From assembly GCF_003846175.1 (NCBI RefSeq), contig NZ_ML123044.1:927224-991223 (forward strand): 64,000 bases of DNA, read 5' to 3'. The notes beneath the pieces were generated by a model. The model was not told the origin of the DNA. It made no database searches and saw only the letters and a list, made by a program, of their open reading frames with translations. A program made the translations under genes and the position numbers. Numbering within the stretch: position 1 is the first letter of the stretch; every line of letters begins with the position of its first letter. Below, piece after piece: positions 1 to 8,320 of this stretch. Source of the DNA: Streptomyces sp. ADI95-17. GTDB taxonomy: Bacteria > Actinomycetota > Actinomycetes > Streptomycetales > Streptomycetaceae.

Positions 1-56
1 GCGGCCTGCGCGACCCCTTCGGCAACCGCATCCGCTTCACCCAGCCGAAGGGCTGA
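1..56 (+). CDS. C-terminus of glyoxalase/VOC-family protein (partial)
   Basis: Only the last 17 codons are present, in the frame starting at base 3, ending in GLRDPFGNRIRFTQP and a TGA stop. A 'DPFGNRIxF' ending is typical of glyoxalase/bleomycin-resistance (VOC) domains, where the segment forms part of the last beta strand. Substrate and full length cannot be judged. A strong hairpin terminator follows 25 bases downstream, so this is the end of its transcription unit. Confidence 0.6.
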   Translation, partial: GLRDPFGNRIRFTQPKG

Positions 57-81
57 ACACCTGTTGCAGCTGGAAAACGGC

Positions 82-122
82 AGGGGCCCGGCACCGCGAA
101 ACGCACGCGGTGCCGGGCCCCT
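82..122. terminator. GC-rich hairpin terminator
   Basis: Perfect 17-bp stem (AGGGGCCCGGCACCGCG and its complement) with a 7-base loop, sited between the rightward gene end at 56 and the leftward gene end at 149. It probably works in both directions. The same stem sequence recurs at 2458-2498. Confidence 0.85.
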
Positions 123-148
123 GGGCGGTCGCGGTTGCCCCCAAGGCG

Positions 149-412
149 TCATCCATGGTTGGCCAGGAAAACGGCACCCATGATCAGGAGGATTCCGCAG
201 CCGAAGACCGCACCAATCCCGGGGTTTCTTCGCTGCACGACAGTCCGGCCGAGCATCCCCAGAACCGGAATCCAACCGGCCGCATAAACGATCCAGGCGA
301 TTTTCGGCATCACCGGACCGGAATCCGCCTTGAACAGCACCCATGCCACAAACACAAAGAGAGCTGGTGCAGCCCACAGGTTGCGCTCGATCGTTTCCTG
401 ACGTTCCGACAA
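149..412 (-). CDS. Small integral membrane protein, unknown function
   Basis: 87 residues. The start is a TTG preceded by AGGGGG at a 6-base spacing, which decides the start. Three hydrophobic stretches are visible (about residues 14-27, 37-56 and 66-85), separated by short basic loops, so the product should be a three-helix membrane protein. No catalytic motif or known domain is recognised. It lies between a terminator and the ATPase gene on the same strand, 138 bases downstream of that gene's stop, so it may be read from the same transcript. Function is not assigned. Confidence 0.6.
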   Translation of the reverse strand: MSERQETIERNLWAAPALFVFVAWVLFKADSGPVMPKIAWIVYAAGWIPVLGMLGRTVVQRRNPGIGAVFGCGILLIMGAVFLANHG

Positions 413-550
413 CGGAATCCCCCTGGCCCAATGAGTTTGCGCCTGTCGCGAACAGACGGGCCGTCACCACACTCCCTGAAGGCCCCACGCCCATCTTCGC
501 GGCCTTGATCGCGGATATCCACACTGTTTCTTGACCGTCTCTTTGACTCG

Positions 551-1072
551 TCAGCGCGGCAGCACCACCCACGACTTGGTGCCTCGCTGCGACGGCTCCG
601 CCTCGCAGGCACCCCATTCCCCACCCCAGTCGTCGACCACGGCCGCCAGCAGCCACAACGCCCGCCGCCGTCGCGTCTCGCAGAGCGTCGCCAGGTCACG
701 ATCACTGTGGCGTGGATGCTGGTCCCAGACGAGAAGGCGGACGGCGTCGTCCCGATGACGCAGGGAGACGTAGAGCTCCCACCCCGGGCTCATCCTGACG
801 GTGACCGCGACGAGTTCGGCGACGGCATGGGTGGCGGGCCAGACGTACGGGCCGAGCCCGTTGGCCTCCAGCGCGGCGGAGACGGCGGTACGACCGACGA
901 ACGCACTGCGGACGTCACCGGGGAGCGTGAAGCTGAGGACGAGCCCGTGGCCGGAGCCGCCCGACCGAGGGGCGGGTTGCGGGGCCGGTCGCAGAGTGCG
1001 GTGGGAATACGGGGCCGGCGTGCGTGCCCCGGCAACGGCCGGGCAGAGTGCGGCGAGTGAATATGAGTGCAT
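551..1072 (-). CDS. ATP-binding protein, GHKL/RsbW-like anti-sigma type
   Basis: 173 residues from an ATG with an AGGGGAG ribosome site; a longer in-frame extension upstream lacks any support. The pattern 'FVGRTAVSAALEANGLG...ATHAVAELVAVTV...LYVSLRHRDDAVRLLVWDQHP...RRRALWLLAAVVDDWG' follows the single-domain GHKL ATPases common in Streptomyces. An acidic D-x-x-P replaces a clean DxGxG, and the N-box Asn (usually E-x-x-x-N) appears as ELVAVTV, so ATP-binding residues may be degenerate. Such proteins commonly sit next to XRE/DUF5753 and DUF397 genes, as here, where they face the XRE gene divergently. A regulatory role by partner binding is inferred from family and context. Confidence 0.7.
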   Translation of the reverse strand: MHSYSLAALCPAVAGARTPAPYSHRTLRPAPQPAPRSGGSGHGLVLSFTLPGDVRSAFVGRTAVSAALEANGLGPYVWPATHAVAELVAVTVRMSPGWELYVSLRHRDDAVRLLVWDQHPRHSDRDLATLCETRRRRALWLLAAVVDDWGGEWGACEAEPSQRGTKSWVVLPR

Positions 1073-1390
1073 GACTGACTCCCCTGGTGCGGGTGGCGAG
1101 TTGGCGGCGTCTCTCTTTCGCATGGGCGCGCACGAGTGGCTCACGTTGTTGCGTTGTGGACGAGCAGTGGCCTGTCTCCCTGACGCGGGACCGCCCCTCC
1201 CAGGGCAGGAGGTTGCGGGCAGGACCGCGTGATGCACTTCCGGCTCGTCGGCGCTGTGTGAGCGGTGCACCACCTAAAGTAGCGCCATGAGGGCAAATTT
1301 ACCCCGACCACCTGGAGAATGAACCCTTTCGTGGCAGCAGGGCGCGCGCACGCGGCAGACTGCCGGTGACCGCATGCGGAAAGGAACGGC
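1073..1390. other. Divergent intergenic region
   Basis: 318 bases between the divergent ATPase and XRE genes. It must hold both promoters. I see no confident -10/-35 pair, repeat or RNA gene in it. The short AT-richer patch near 1275-1310 is the most promoter-like part. Confidence 0.4.
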
Positions 1391-2242
1391 ATGGCAGCAA
1401 GGACGTCCCCCACCGAACGTCAGAAGCGGCTCGGCGCCGAGCTGCGGAAGATGCGCACTTCAGCCGACGTCTCCGCCGAGTTCGCGGCAGGTCTGCTCTG
1501 CGTGGACCGGGGCAAGATCTCGAACATCGAGTCGGGCACACGCCCCATCAGCTCGGAACGCCTGCGCACACTGGCCTGCAACTGTGCCTGCACCGACGAG
1601 AAGTACGTCGAGGCCCTGGCCGAGATGGCCCAGCCGAGCGGCCGCGGATGGTGGGAGAGATACCGGGGAGTGCTGCCCCAGGGGCTGCTCGACATCGCCG
1701 AGTTGGAGACGCACGCGGTGCGCATGCGAGCCGCGTACTCGATGCACATTCCGGGCCTGCTGCAGACCTCGGACCACGCTCTGGCGCTCTTCCGGGTGGT
1801 GATCCCCCAGCTGCCGGATCGGGAGATCGCGCTGCGACTGGCACATCGCGTGGAACGCCAGGGCGTTCTGGACGGCAATACGCCGACGCCGTACACAGGA
1901 ATCGTGCACGAGGCTGCACTCCGCATGCAGTTCGGCGGCCGCGCCGTGGCGCGCGCTCAGCTCGACCACCTGCTGGAGAAGTCCGAACAGGCAAACATCA
2001 CGCTGCTGGTCACCCCCTTCGAAGCAGGGGCCTTTCCGGGCGCTGGGCAGACCGTTCTCTACGCGGAGGGGCCGGTGCCTCAGCTGGACACCGTGCAGAT
2101 CGACAACTCCCACGGACCACTGTTCGTCCACTCGGAAGCTCAGCTGGCGAAGTACCGGGCTCACCTGGACTGGATGGAGGAGATCGCACTGCCCCCGGAC
2201 AAGTCGCGAGACTTCATCCGTGCCATCGCACGCCAACTCTGA
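1391..2242 (+). CDS. XRE-family regulator with DUF5753 domain
   Basis: 283 residues. Residues 10-70 form a helix-turn-helix of the XRE type (SAEFAAGLLCVDRGKISNIESG). Residues 85-283 are the DUF5753 ligand/partner domain, recognisable from GRGWWERYRGVLPQGLLDIAELE, the HIPGLLQT segment and the closing LDWMEEIALPPDKSRDFIRAIA. The start ATG follows an AAAGGAA ribosome site. Eleven bases separate it from the DUF397-like gene behind it. This pair, often with a GHKL ATPase alongside, is a widespread Streptomyces regulatory module linked to development and secondary metabolism. The target is unknown. Confidence 0.9.
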   Translation: MAARTSPTERQKRLGAELRKMRTSADVSAEFAAGLLCVDRGKISNIESGTRPISSERLRTLACNCACTDEKYVEALAEMAQPSGRGWWERYRGVLPQGLLDIAELETHAVRMRAAYSMHIPGLLQTSDHALALFRVVIPQLPDREIALRLAHRVERQGVLDGNTPTPYTGIVHEAALRMQFGGRAVARAQLDHLLEKSEQANITLLVTPFEAGAFPGAGQTVLYAEGPVPQLDTVQIDNSHGPLFVHSEAQLAKYRAHLDWMEEIALPPDKSRDFIRAIARQL

Positions 2243-2253
2243 GGAGGCGACAG

Positions 2254-2445
2254 ATGTCGGACGTCCAGTGGGAAGACGCGTTCTGCGGAGAAGGGAACTC
2301 CTGCTACCGGATAGGAACGGATGAAGCAGGCAACAGCTACATCTCCATCAGCGGCGCGGAGGAGCACTTCCTCACCGACAGCCGCGAAGCGCTCCAGCAA
2401 CTGATCCGCGACATCAAGGCCGGCAAGGCAGACCACCTGCTGTAG
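2254..2445 (+). CDS. DUF397-like small protein, XRE partner
   Basis: 63 residues beginning MSDVQWEDAFCGEGNSCYRIG, with a GAGGAGG ribosome site 6 bases ahead. It has the compact beta layout of DUF397 proteins (Trp and Cys near the N-terminus, then a strand ending in a short helix, LQQLIRDIKAG). The usual 'SxxSGxxGxCVEVA' is altered to AFCGEGNSCYRIG. It lies directly behind the XRE/DUF5753 gene. In known pairs the DUF397 protein acts together with the XRE protein; that role is inferred here. A strong hairpin follows 12 bases after the stop. Confidence 0.75.
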   Translation: MSDVQWEDAFCGEGNSCYRIGTDEAGNSYISISGAEEHFLTDSREALQQLIRDIKAGKADHLL

Positions 2446-2457
2446 CCGCGCAACGAC

Positions 2458-2498
2458 AGGGGCCCGGCACCGCGATCCGCTCGCGGTGCCGGGCCCCT
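2458..2498. terminator. Bidirectional hairpin terminator
   Basis: Perfect 17-bp stem AGGGGCCCGGCACCGCG/complement with a 7-base loop (ATCCGCT). It lies between the convergent DUF397-like gene (stop 2445) and the OmpA-like gene (stop 2515). The stem is identical to the one at 82-122. Confidence 0.9.
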
Positions 2499-2514
2499 GC
2501 TGTGGCGCGAATCC

Positions 2515-3177
2515 TCAGGAAGACGTGCCGCGCGGGAAGGAGACCTCCACGCGCCGGTTCTTCTTCCGACCTTCTTCCGAACTGTTGTCGGCGATCGGGT
2601 ACTGCTCGCCGTAGCCACGGATCTCGAAGGTGACGGTCGACCCGAGATCCTTCACCAGCACCGTCTGCACGGCGTTGGCACGCTGCTTGGACAGCACGTC
2701 ACCGTGGGCCGACGAACCGAGGTTGTCGGTGAAGCCGAAAACACGCACCTTGGTGGCGTTCTGCTTCTTGATCTCGGCGGCGATGGCAGCGATACGGGAG
2801 TTGGCCGCGGAACTCAGCTTGGCGCTGTCCTTGCCGAAGAGGACCTCGGCCTGGAGCGCGAACTTGATGTTCGCGTTGCTGTCCTCGCGTCGCTCCTCGC
2901 CGCCCATGTCCTCGACCACCTGGACGATGTCGAGAACCTTGGCGGGGGCGAGTGTGCCGCCCTCGGGCATCTTCAGGTCGGGGTCCTTGGGGTCCAGCGT
3001 GACCGGCGGAACTGATGTCGCCTCGGTGCCTGGGGGCACGCTCGGACCGTCGTCGGCGAACGCCGAGGCCGCTCCGAACAGCGTGGTGCTCACAACGACC
3101 ACGGCTGCCGCGACGGTGAGTCCAGCAGCGCTGATGGGCTTCAGCCGGGTTTGAATCTGGGTCATGTCGGCCGTCAC
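2515..3177 (-). CDS. Secreted OmpA/MotB C-terminal-domain protein of the Tad locus
   Basis: 220 residues from a GTG that overlaps the upstream lipoprotein stop by 4 bases (GTGA), so translation is probably coupled; an ATG 4 codons later is an alternative. Residues 15-42 look like a signal peptide or anchor (LTVAAAVVVVSTTLFGAASAFA). Residues 100-215 match the OmpA peptidoglycan-binding fold: VLFGKDSAKLS, VRVFGFTDNLGS, LSKQRANAV and a closing KKNRRVEVSF. These positions bind diaminopimelate in the family. In a Gram-positive without an outer membrane it likely tethers something, perhaps the pilus machinery, to the wall; this is inference from its place at the end of the Tad locus. Confidence 0.85.
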   Translation of the reverse strand: MTADMTQIQTRLKPISAAGLTVAAAVVVVSTTLFGAASAFADDGPSVPPGTEATSVPPVTLDPKDPDLKMPEGGTLAPAKVLDIVQVVEDMGGEERREDSNANIKFALQAEVLFGKDSAKLSSAANSRIAAIAAEIKKQNATKVRVFGFTDNLGSSAHGDVLSKQRANAVQTVLVKDLGSTVTFEIRGYGEQYPIADNSSEEGRKKNRRVEVSFPRGTSS

Positions 3178-3788
3178 CCTGAGATCTTCAAGGAGGTCGT
3201 CGCAAACGTCGGCAGGGTGAAGTCGACCTCCGCCGTCGTGCTCGGAGGTGCCGGGAACTGCATGAAGATCGGGGTCGACTCACCCGGCGACACCGGGAGG
3301 ATGTTGGTGGTGCAGAGACAACGACTCTCCGTGTCCCGGAGAACGTAGTAACGCTTCTTTCCTACCTTGTCCACCAGCGTCGCACCGGCCACGGAGTTCG
3401 GGTTCTTCGTGGCAATCGCAGTCTCCTGGCCGGCCCATGAACCGGAGTTCTGTGCCCGGTCGCTCACGTTCTTGATCTCGCCCTGAACCGTGACGAACCC
3501 TCCGGAGTCACGCTTCACCTGATTGATCACGAGGGTCAGTCCGCTTCCCCTGATCTCGGCGAGTTTCACATTCGGGTCCACGTTGTCCCCAGCAGCGGTG
3601 TCCTCCTTCTTCGCCGCCTTGTCCCCGTCCGAAGGCTTGGACGGCTCTGAGGACGGTGACGAACCGGCATCGTTCGTCTGCTCGCCCCCGCCGTCAGTGC
3701 CGCAACCCGTGACGGCCAGAGCCAGGGCGGCCGCCAAGGAGATCGCAGCCACTGCCCTTCGGGACTTGGTGGAGCACCGAATGCTCAT
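3174..3788 (-). CDS. Lipoprotein, Tad locus
   Basis: 204 residues. A lipoprotein signal ends in LAVTGC (Cys at about 29), followed by a Gly/Asp/Ser/Lys-rich linker to about residue 70. The rest is a beta-rich domain with LTLVINQVKRDSGGFVTVQGEIKNVSD, resembling the Ig-like DUF4352-type domains of exported lipoproteins. That assignment is tentative. Two cysteines in SRCLCTT may pair. It overlaps the OmpA-like gene by 4 bases and follows the pseudopilin gene by 31 bases, so the three are likely one unit. It probably sits on the outer face of the membrane beside the pilus apparatus. Confidence 0.75.
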   Translation of the reverse strand: MSIRCSTKSRRAVAAISLAAALALAVTGCGTDGGGEQTNDAGSSPSSEPSKPSDGDKAAKKEDTAAGDNVDPNVKLAEIRGSGLTLVINQVKRDSGGFVTVQGEIKNVSDRAQNSGSWAGQETAIATKNPNSVAGATLVDKVGKKRYYVLRDTESRCLCTTNILPVSPGESTPIFMQFPAPPSTTAEVDFTLPTFATTSLKISG

Positions 3789-3819
3789 GGATTCTGATTC
3801 CTTTACTCGTCGTTCGCCG

Positions 3820-4428
3820 TCAGTTGTCGACCAGGTGCACGTCGTAGAGAGTCTTACTCACCTTGGACCAGGGCGGTGGACTGGCGGGCTCGATTTCGAG
3901 CATCTCGCCGCCTCTGCAGGTGAAGAAGTACATGTCCTGGACGCCATCGTCGTTGAAGTCCACGGACTCCCAGTTGGGGCAGCGAAACTCGATGACAGCG
4001 GTGGCCTCGGCCTCGCCGACCACGTTCTCCGTGTCGCGAACGACCGGAGAGTCCACCGAGTCGTGCCCCTTGACCTCAACCCTGATCCGGTCCCGCTGAC
4101 CACCGGGCATCGGATAGCAGCCCGTAACGGTTGCCCGATTCGCCGAAGCAAGCCCATAAGCCGCAGGGCAGCCGAGAACCGGGTGGGCATTCAGAAAAGG
4201 GTCCAGCATTTTCCCGGGCAACGAAGCGTAGAACGGCGCCCCGAACTGCTCACGAGTCTGCTGGGCAGCAGCCAGGGCCGCGGCATCCGCGGCCCCCTGG
4301 GCTCCATTACGCAAGGCCGAGGCCTTGCCGACGGCAAAGAATGCGAACGCGAGGAAGAGCAGGCCCGCCACCATCGCTACATAGATGGGGAAGGCCTGCC
4401 CTGCATCGGTACGAGTGCGACGTCGCAT
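3820..4428 (-). CDS. TadE/TadG-like pseudopilin
   Basis: 202 residues; the ATG shares a base with the pilin stop (TAATG), fixing the start. The N-terminus has basic residues, then G-QAFPIYVAMV and a hydrophobic helix to about residue 33, then ASALRNGAQGAADAAALAAAQ, which is typical of TadE/TadG-type proteins. The Glu at +5 of the mature form, conserved in the pilin and in the other two TadE-like proteins here, is missing. Processing by a prepilin peptidase is therefore uncertain. The remaining domain has four cysteines and a D-rich loop (DFNDDGVQDMYF) like a small calcium site. Likely a minor component of the Tad pilus base. Confidence 0.8.
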   Translation of the reverse strand: MRRRTRTDAGQAFPIYVAMVAGLLFLAFAFFAVGKASALRNGAQGAADAAALAAAQQTREQFGAPFYASLPGKMLDPFLNAHPVLGCPAAYGLASANRATVTGCYPMPGGQRDRIRVEVKGHDSVDSPVVRDTENVVGEAEATAVIEFRCPNWESVDFNDDGVQDMYFFTCRGGEMLEIEPASPPPWSKVSKTLYDVHLVDN

Positions 4429-4658
4429 TACTTGGTCGCGATGGTGCCCACCAAGCCCTTGATCTTCTCGCTGATCGCGGAGCCGATGCCGGTCGCCACG
4501 ATCGCACCGATGATCGCCACGACCACCAGGATGATGCCAAGGTACTCGAACGCCGTCTGGCCGCGGTCCTTGGCCTCGTAGCGCTTCTGGATGGCGCTGA
4601 CGGTCGTGTTGGCCCAGCCCTGGACGCGGACGGCGGTCTTCAGGGTGATGTCCGACAT
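4428..4658 (-). CDS. Flp-type major pilin
   Basis: 76 residues, the major pilin candidate. The start ATG has GGAGGGG 6 bases ahead; longer in-frame starts are unsupported. The class III leader ends KDRG, followed by QTAFEYLGIILVVVAIIGAI: Glu at +5, then the single hydrophobic helix of Flp pilins. The mature form would be about 43 residues, usual for the family. A 245-base leader separates it from the response-regulator gene, so it probably has its own promoter and high expression. No prepilin peptidase gene is in the window to process it. Confidence 0.9.
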   Translation of the reverse strand: MSDITLKTAVRVQGWANTTVSAIQKRYEAKDRGQTAFEYLGIILVVVAIIGAIVATGIGSAISEKIKGLVGTIATK

Positions 4659-4903
4659 GGGGTTCCCCTCCGGGTTCGGCCGACCGGTAACCGGCCGACT
4701 CGCACGTTTCGTTGGTGTCGCCCGCAGTACCGGCTTCCTCCTGGCCGGTACCGCTGGCGACATGAGAAACATACGGCGGCGGGACCTGTCGGCCGGAGGG
4801 TCCCAGGGCCCATTCCCGGGCCCAAACCGTCAGTTGGGCCTGCGGCACCGGCGCGCCCGGGGCCCCACGCCCCGCACGCATCCGCCTCGGCCCGCTCATC
4901 CGC
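4659..4903 (-). promoter_or_regulatory. Pilin leader region with inverted repeat
   Basis: This gap precedes the pilin gene and should hold its promoter. A perfect inverted repeat, GTACCGGC (4727-4734) and GCCGGTAC (4744-4751) with a 9-base spacer, stands about 70-95 bases upstream of the pilin start and could be a regulator site. I see no clear -10 box. Confidence 0.4.
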
Positions 4904-5998
4904 TCAGCCATGGTGCCCACCGACCCCGCGCACCCCTGGTCCGGCTGTGTGCGCCGTGCCGAGCCAGCGTGCGATGGCCTCGCTGCGGCTGGCGCTGTGC
5001 AGCTTGGTGAAGATGCGGTTGATGTGGTTCTTGACCGTCTTCTCGCTGATGAAGCAGGTGGCGGCGATCTGCTGATTGCTCATGCCGGACGCGATCAGCT
5101 CCATGACCTCCACCTCCCGTGAACTCAGCCCGTACTGCTGCCTGTTGGGCGTCGCGCGTGGTTCCCTGTCCATGGAAGACTGTGCCATAACTGGTTGCAG
5201 ATGCGAAAGACCCTGAGGTGTCCGGACCGGTCGCGCCGCAGGTGGAGACAGTTCGGGCTTGGGCATATGTGCAGGCGCACCGTGTTGCTGAACGGAACTC
5301 GGGGCGTGGCCGTCGTAGCCGGGCCCCTGGTACGGAACGCCCGTGGTCAGGGCCGCCCCGAGCCCTTCGGGAAGCGGTCGTCCCTGCGGGCCCGGACCCT
5401 GGCGCATGTGAGCGAGGAGTGCGTTCGCCGCAGTGGCCGTGAAGTGGGCGCGACCGTTCTTCGTGTCGCGTACGGCCTGCACCAGCTGGTCGGCCGTGAA
5501 TTCGCCATGGACCAGATAGCCGCTCGCGCCCAGCCGCAGTGCCTCGTGGACGATCTCGTTCTCGCGGCTGTAGGTCAGCATCATCACGGGTGCGATCTGT
5601 ACCAGGTGCGGCAGCGCGGAGATGCCGTCGACACCGGGCATCCGGACATCGAGCAGGACCACGTCCGGACGGTGCTGGACAGCCATGTCGTAGGCCTGGC
5701 GTCCATCCGCGGCCTCCGCGACGACCTCGATGTCCTCGCGGCCGGAGAGCAGAACGCCGAGGCCGGCCCGGACCACGGGGTTGTCGTCGGCGACGACGAC
5801 CCTCAGAGCGTCGGGAGCGGCCATGGGCACCGCCGCGGGAAAGGGGGACATGGGCTCGGATGCCGCGGACTGCTGGGGGACGGGGAACGCGTTGGAGCTG
5901 GGCTCCGAGTTGAGCGGGGTGACGTGCGAGGACGTGTGCTGGGACGCGTGCTGTGCGGCCCAGTTCTGGCCCGACGCGCGGGAGACGTCGTCCGGCAT
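4904..5998 (-). CDS. NarL/FixJ-family response regulator of the Tad locus
   Basis: 364 residues; ATG with GAGGAGG ahead. Residues about 60-175 are the receiver: VVVADDNPVVRAGL (acidic pair), VVLLDVRMPGVDG (phospho-acceptor Asp), MMLTYS (switch Thr) and GYLVHGEF, where the usual Lys is replaced by His. A long Pro/Gln/His-rich linker of about 100 residues leads to a LuxR-type helix-turn-helix, LSSREVEVMELIASGMSNQQIAATCFISEKTVKNHINRIF. The receiver has an unusual 60-residue disordered N-terminal extension. It follows the histidine kinase by 52 bases, so the two form a cognate pair. Control of the pilin promoter immediately downstream is a natural inference. Confidence 0.9.
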   Translation of the reverse strand: MPDDVSRASGQNWAAQHASQHTSSHVTPLNSEPSSNAFPVPQQSAASEPMSPFPAAVPMAAPDALRVVVADDNPVVRAGLGVLLSGREDIEVVAEAADGRQAYDMAVQHRPDVVLLDVRMPGVDGISALPHLVQIAPVMMLTYSRENEIVHEALRLGASGYLVHGEFTADQLVQAVRDTKNGRAHFTATAANALLAHMRQGPGPQGRPLPEGLGAALTTGVPYQGPGYDGHAPSSVQQHGAPAHMPKPELSPPAARPVRTPQGLSHLQPVMAQSSMDREPRATPNRQQYGLSSREVEVMELIASGMSNQQIAATCFISEKTVKNHINRIFTKLHSASRSEAIARWLGTAHTAGPGVRGVGGHHG

Positions 5999-6050
5999 CT
6001 GCGACCTCCTCTCAAGGGTCTATGGGGGGTGAGGGTGGAATCGGAGCGGT

Positions 6051-7367
6051 TCAGTCGGGCTGATCGGTGCCGGGAGCGGCCAGCAGTGCTGCGATCGGAA
6101 GCTCCAGACGGACCTCGGTGCCCTTGGCCGCCTGCCCCTTTCCGATACGGATGCGGGCGCCGATGGATGCGGCGCGCTCGACCATGCCCACCAGGCCGAA
6201 GTGGCCGGCGTGGCGGAGGTCGTCCAGAGTGATTCCGGTGGGCAGGCCTCGTCCGTCGTCGTACACGCTGACGCGCAGGACATCGCCCTTCACACCTGCG
6301 AGTACGACGAGGTAGGTGGGTTGTGCGTGGCGGTGCGCGTTCTCCATCGCCTCGGAGGCGATGGTGAGCAGCTGACGCGCGACAACCTGGGGGACGTGCG
6401 GTATCGGTGCGTCGTCGAGAAGCCGGAAGGTGGCGGTGAGTCCGTGCCGCCGCGTGAAGTCATCTGCTCGGGCGCGGAGTTCGCGTACGACGTTCACGCC
6501 TCCGTCGAGTCCGGACTCGCGGCGCAGGTCGGAGAGGAGCTCGCGGGACTCGGCGGCGGCCCGGCGGGCGGCACGGGCGACCAGTTCGGCCTGGTGCCTG
6601 ACGGCGAGCGGGTCCATGCGGTCGGAGGAGCAGGCCAGGCCGTCGGCAGCGAGGGCCAGGCCGTGCAGGGTCTTGGCGACCGAGTCGTGCATCTCTCGGG
6701 CGAGGCGGGTGCGCTCGCCCTCGACGGCCTCGTTGACGGCGAGGCGGGCTCTGGTCTCGGTGAGGGCCTGACTGGCCGTCCCGAAGCGGAGGAGGAGATT
6801 GCGCAGGGTGACGCCGACGGCACCCGCGATCACGCAGAAACCGGGCAGCAGGAGCGCCGTGGCATCGGCGGGCTGCAGCTTCGGATCGGTTCCGTACACC
6901 CCGAGGACGATGACGATCTGGAGTGCGGCGAAGACCGCCGCACCGCGCCAGCCGTAGACGAGTCCGGCAAGCAGGGGGGTGCAGACGCTGACGTAGGCGA
7001 GGGTGGACTCGGGGCTTGCGGTGATCAGCAGCAAGGCGCCGAAGAAGGCGTCTATGCCCAGCAGCCAGGGGTGGCGCAGGAGTACGGGGCCGAAGCGTTC
7101 CCAGTCGCGGAACAGGACGTACGAGCCCATGAACGTGACGAGGATGGCCGAACCGATCAGCCAGGTGGCCAGCCCCGAGGCCGTGTGGCCGATGGCAAAG
7201 GGCGTGGCTATGGCGATCATCGCGAGCCGGAAGCCGAAGACCTGCCGGCACATCGCCTGGAGGGCGTTGAGCTGGATGGCGAACGCCGGGCGCGATCCGG
7301 GATCGGCGATGGCCCGGCGCACCTCCGCGTTCACTCCGGTCTGGATGCCGCCGAGTTGGAAAGCCAT
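6051..7367 (-). CDS. Histidine kinase (HisKA_3 type) of the Tad locus
   Basis: 438 residues. Five to six transmembrane segments cover about residues 45-200. The dimerisation/phosphorylation helix is RTRLAREMHDSVAKTLHGLALAADGL (His at about 228), of the NarL-partner HisKA_3 class. The ATPase domain follows with ASEAMENAHRHA (N box), VYDDGRGLP (G1) and GHFGLVGMVERAA (G2). The start ATG has an AGGTGA site 9 bases ahead. It lies between tadC and the response regulator on the same strand, so signal input and pilus assembly genes are co-located. The signal is unknown. Confidence 0.9.
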   Translation of the reverse strand: MAFQLGGIQTGVNAEVRRAIADPGSRPAFAIQLNALQAMCRQVFGFRLAMIAIATPFAIGHTASGLATWLIGSAILVTFMGSYVLFRDWERFGPVLLRHPWLLGIDAFFGALLLITASPESTLAYVSVCTPLLAGLVYGWRGAAVFAALQIVIVLGVYGTDPKLQPADATALLLPGFCVIAGAVGVTLRNLLLRFGTASQALTETRARLAVNEAVEGERTRLAREMHDSVAKTLHGLALAADGLACSSDRMDPLAVRHQAELVARAARRAAAESRELLSDLRRESGLDGGVNVVRELRARADDFTRRHGLTATFRLLDDAPIPHVPQVVARQLLTIASEAMENAHRHAQPTYLVVLAGVKGDVLRVSVYDDGRGLPTGITLDDLRHAGHFGLVGMVERAASIGARIRIGKGQAAKGTEVRLELPIAALLAAPGTDQPD

Positions 7368-7427
7368 GGGCCTGTCACCTCCTTCTTCCCGTCCTGCCCG
7401 CCGTCCGCGTCGTTCACGTCATCGGTC

Positions 7428-8306
7428 CTAGAGGAAGCTGAGGTCGACGTTGGCTCCGTAGACGAAGCCGACGGTCAGCAGCACCAGGGTTCCGGGGAGA
7501 AGGAATGTGGTGACGGCAAAGGTCGCCTTGGGGACTGCCCTGGCCGCCTTCCTGCGAGCGTTCTGAGCATCCGTGCGCCGCATGTCGTTGGCGATCTGGA
7601 TCAGCGTCTCCACGATCGGCGCACCGAGCTCCTCACCCTGCTGGAGCGTGGTCACGAACATCGCGACCTGCTCCGAGTCATTGCGCTTGCGCAGCTGCTC
7701 GAACGCCTCACGGCGGCTGACTCCCATGTCCATCTGGCGCAGTGTGATGCGGAGTTCGTCGGCCCACGGGCCCTCGTACTTCTCGGCGACGCGTCCCAGC
7801 GCCTGGCGGAAGCCGAGGCCCGCCGACACGACGACGGCGAGCACGTCGAGGAAGTCCGGGAGCGTCCGGTCGATGTGGTCGCGGCGGACGCGGACAGCCG
7901 ACCAGAGGCCGACCTCCACCCAGAAAACACCGAAGGCGATCAGCACCAGGGAGAGAAAGAGCTGCCCGCGTATGATCATCGTGAACGCACCGAGCCCGCC
8001 GAGGGCGCCGTAGACGGCGCGTCGGGCAGCGTAGCGGTCGAGGGTCAGACCGCCCGGGTTACCAGCCATGTCGATCTGGCGGCGCTTCTTGTTGACGGCC
8101 TTCGGGCCCATCATCCGCAGGACCGCGGGCGCCCACCTCATGCCCAGCCGGTCGATGCCGGAGCCGACCGCGCTGGTGCGGGTCGAGCCGACCTCCAGTG
8201 CGATGGCCAGGTCACCGGGGAGCTTTGCGTCGGCCCGGTACATGCGGATGCCGGCGATGATGCCGTACACGGCCAGAGCCATGCCGCCCGCGAGCAGGAG
8301 GTCCAT
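7428..8306 (-). CDS. tadC: TadC-like inner-membrane platform protein
   Basis: 292 residues from the ATG at 8306, which has GGGGGA 4 bases ahead; an alternative ATG at 8321 shares a base with the tadB stop. It is a type II secretion F (T2SSF) protein: LDVLAVVVSAGLGFRQALGRVAEK, the ELRITLRQMDMGVSRREAFEQLRKRND segment, FVTTLQQGEELGAPIVETL, and hydrophobic helices at the N-terminus, around residue 100 and at the C-terminus. With TadB it forms the membrane platform on which the TadA ATPase acts. It directly follows tadB. Confidence 0.9.
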   Translation of the reverse strand: MDLLLAGGMALAVYGIIAGIRMYRADAKLPGDLAIALEVGSTRTSAVGSGIDRLGMRWAPAVLRMMGPKAVNKKRRQIDMAGNPGGLTLDRYAARRAVYGALGGLGAFTMIIRGQLFLSLVLIAFGVFWVEVGLWSAVRVRRDHIDRTLPDFLDVLAVVVSAGLGFRQALGRVAEKYEGPWADELRITLRQMDMGVSRREAFEQLRKRNDSEQVAMFVTTLQQGEELGAPIVETLIQIANDMRRTDAQNARRKAARAVPKATFAVTTFLLPGTLVLLTVGFVYGANVDLSFL

Positions 8307-8320
8307 GTGTCCCCCGCCCA

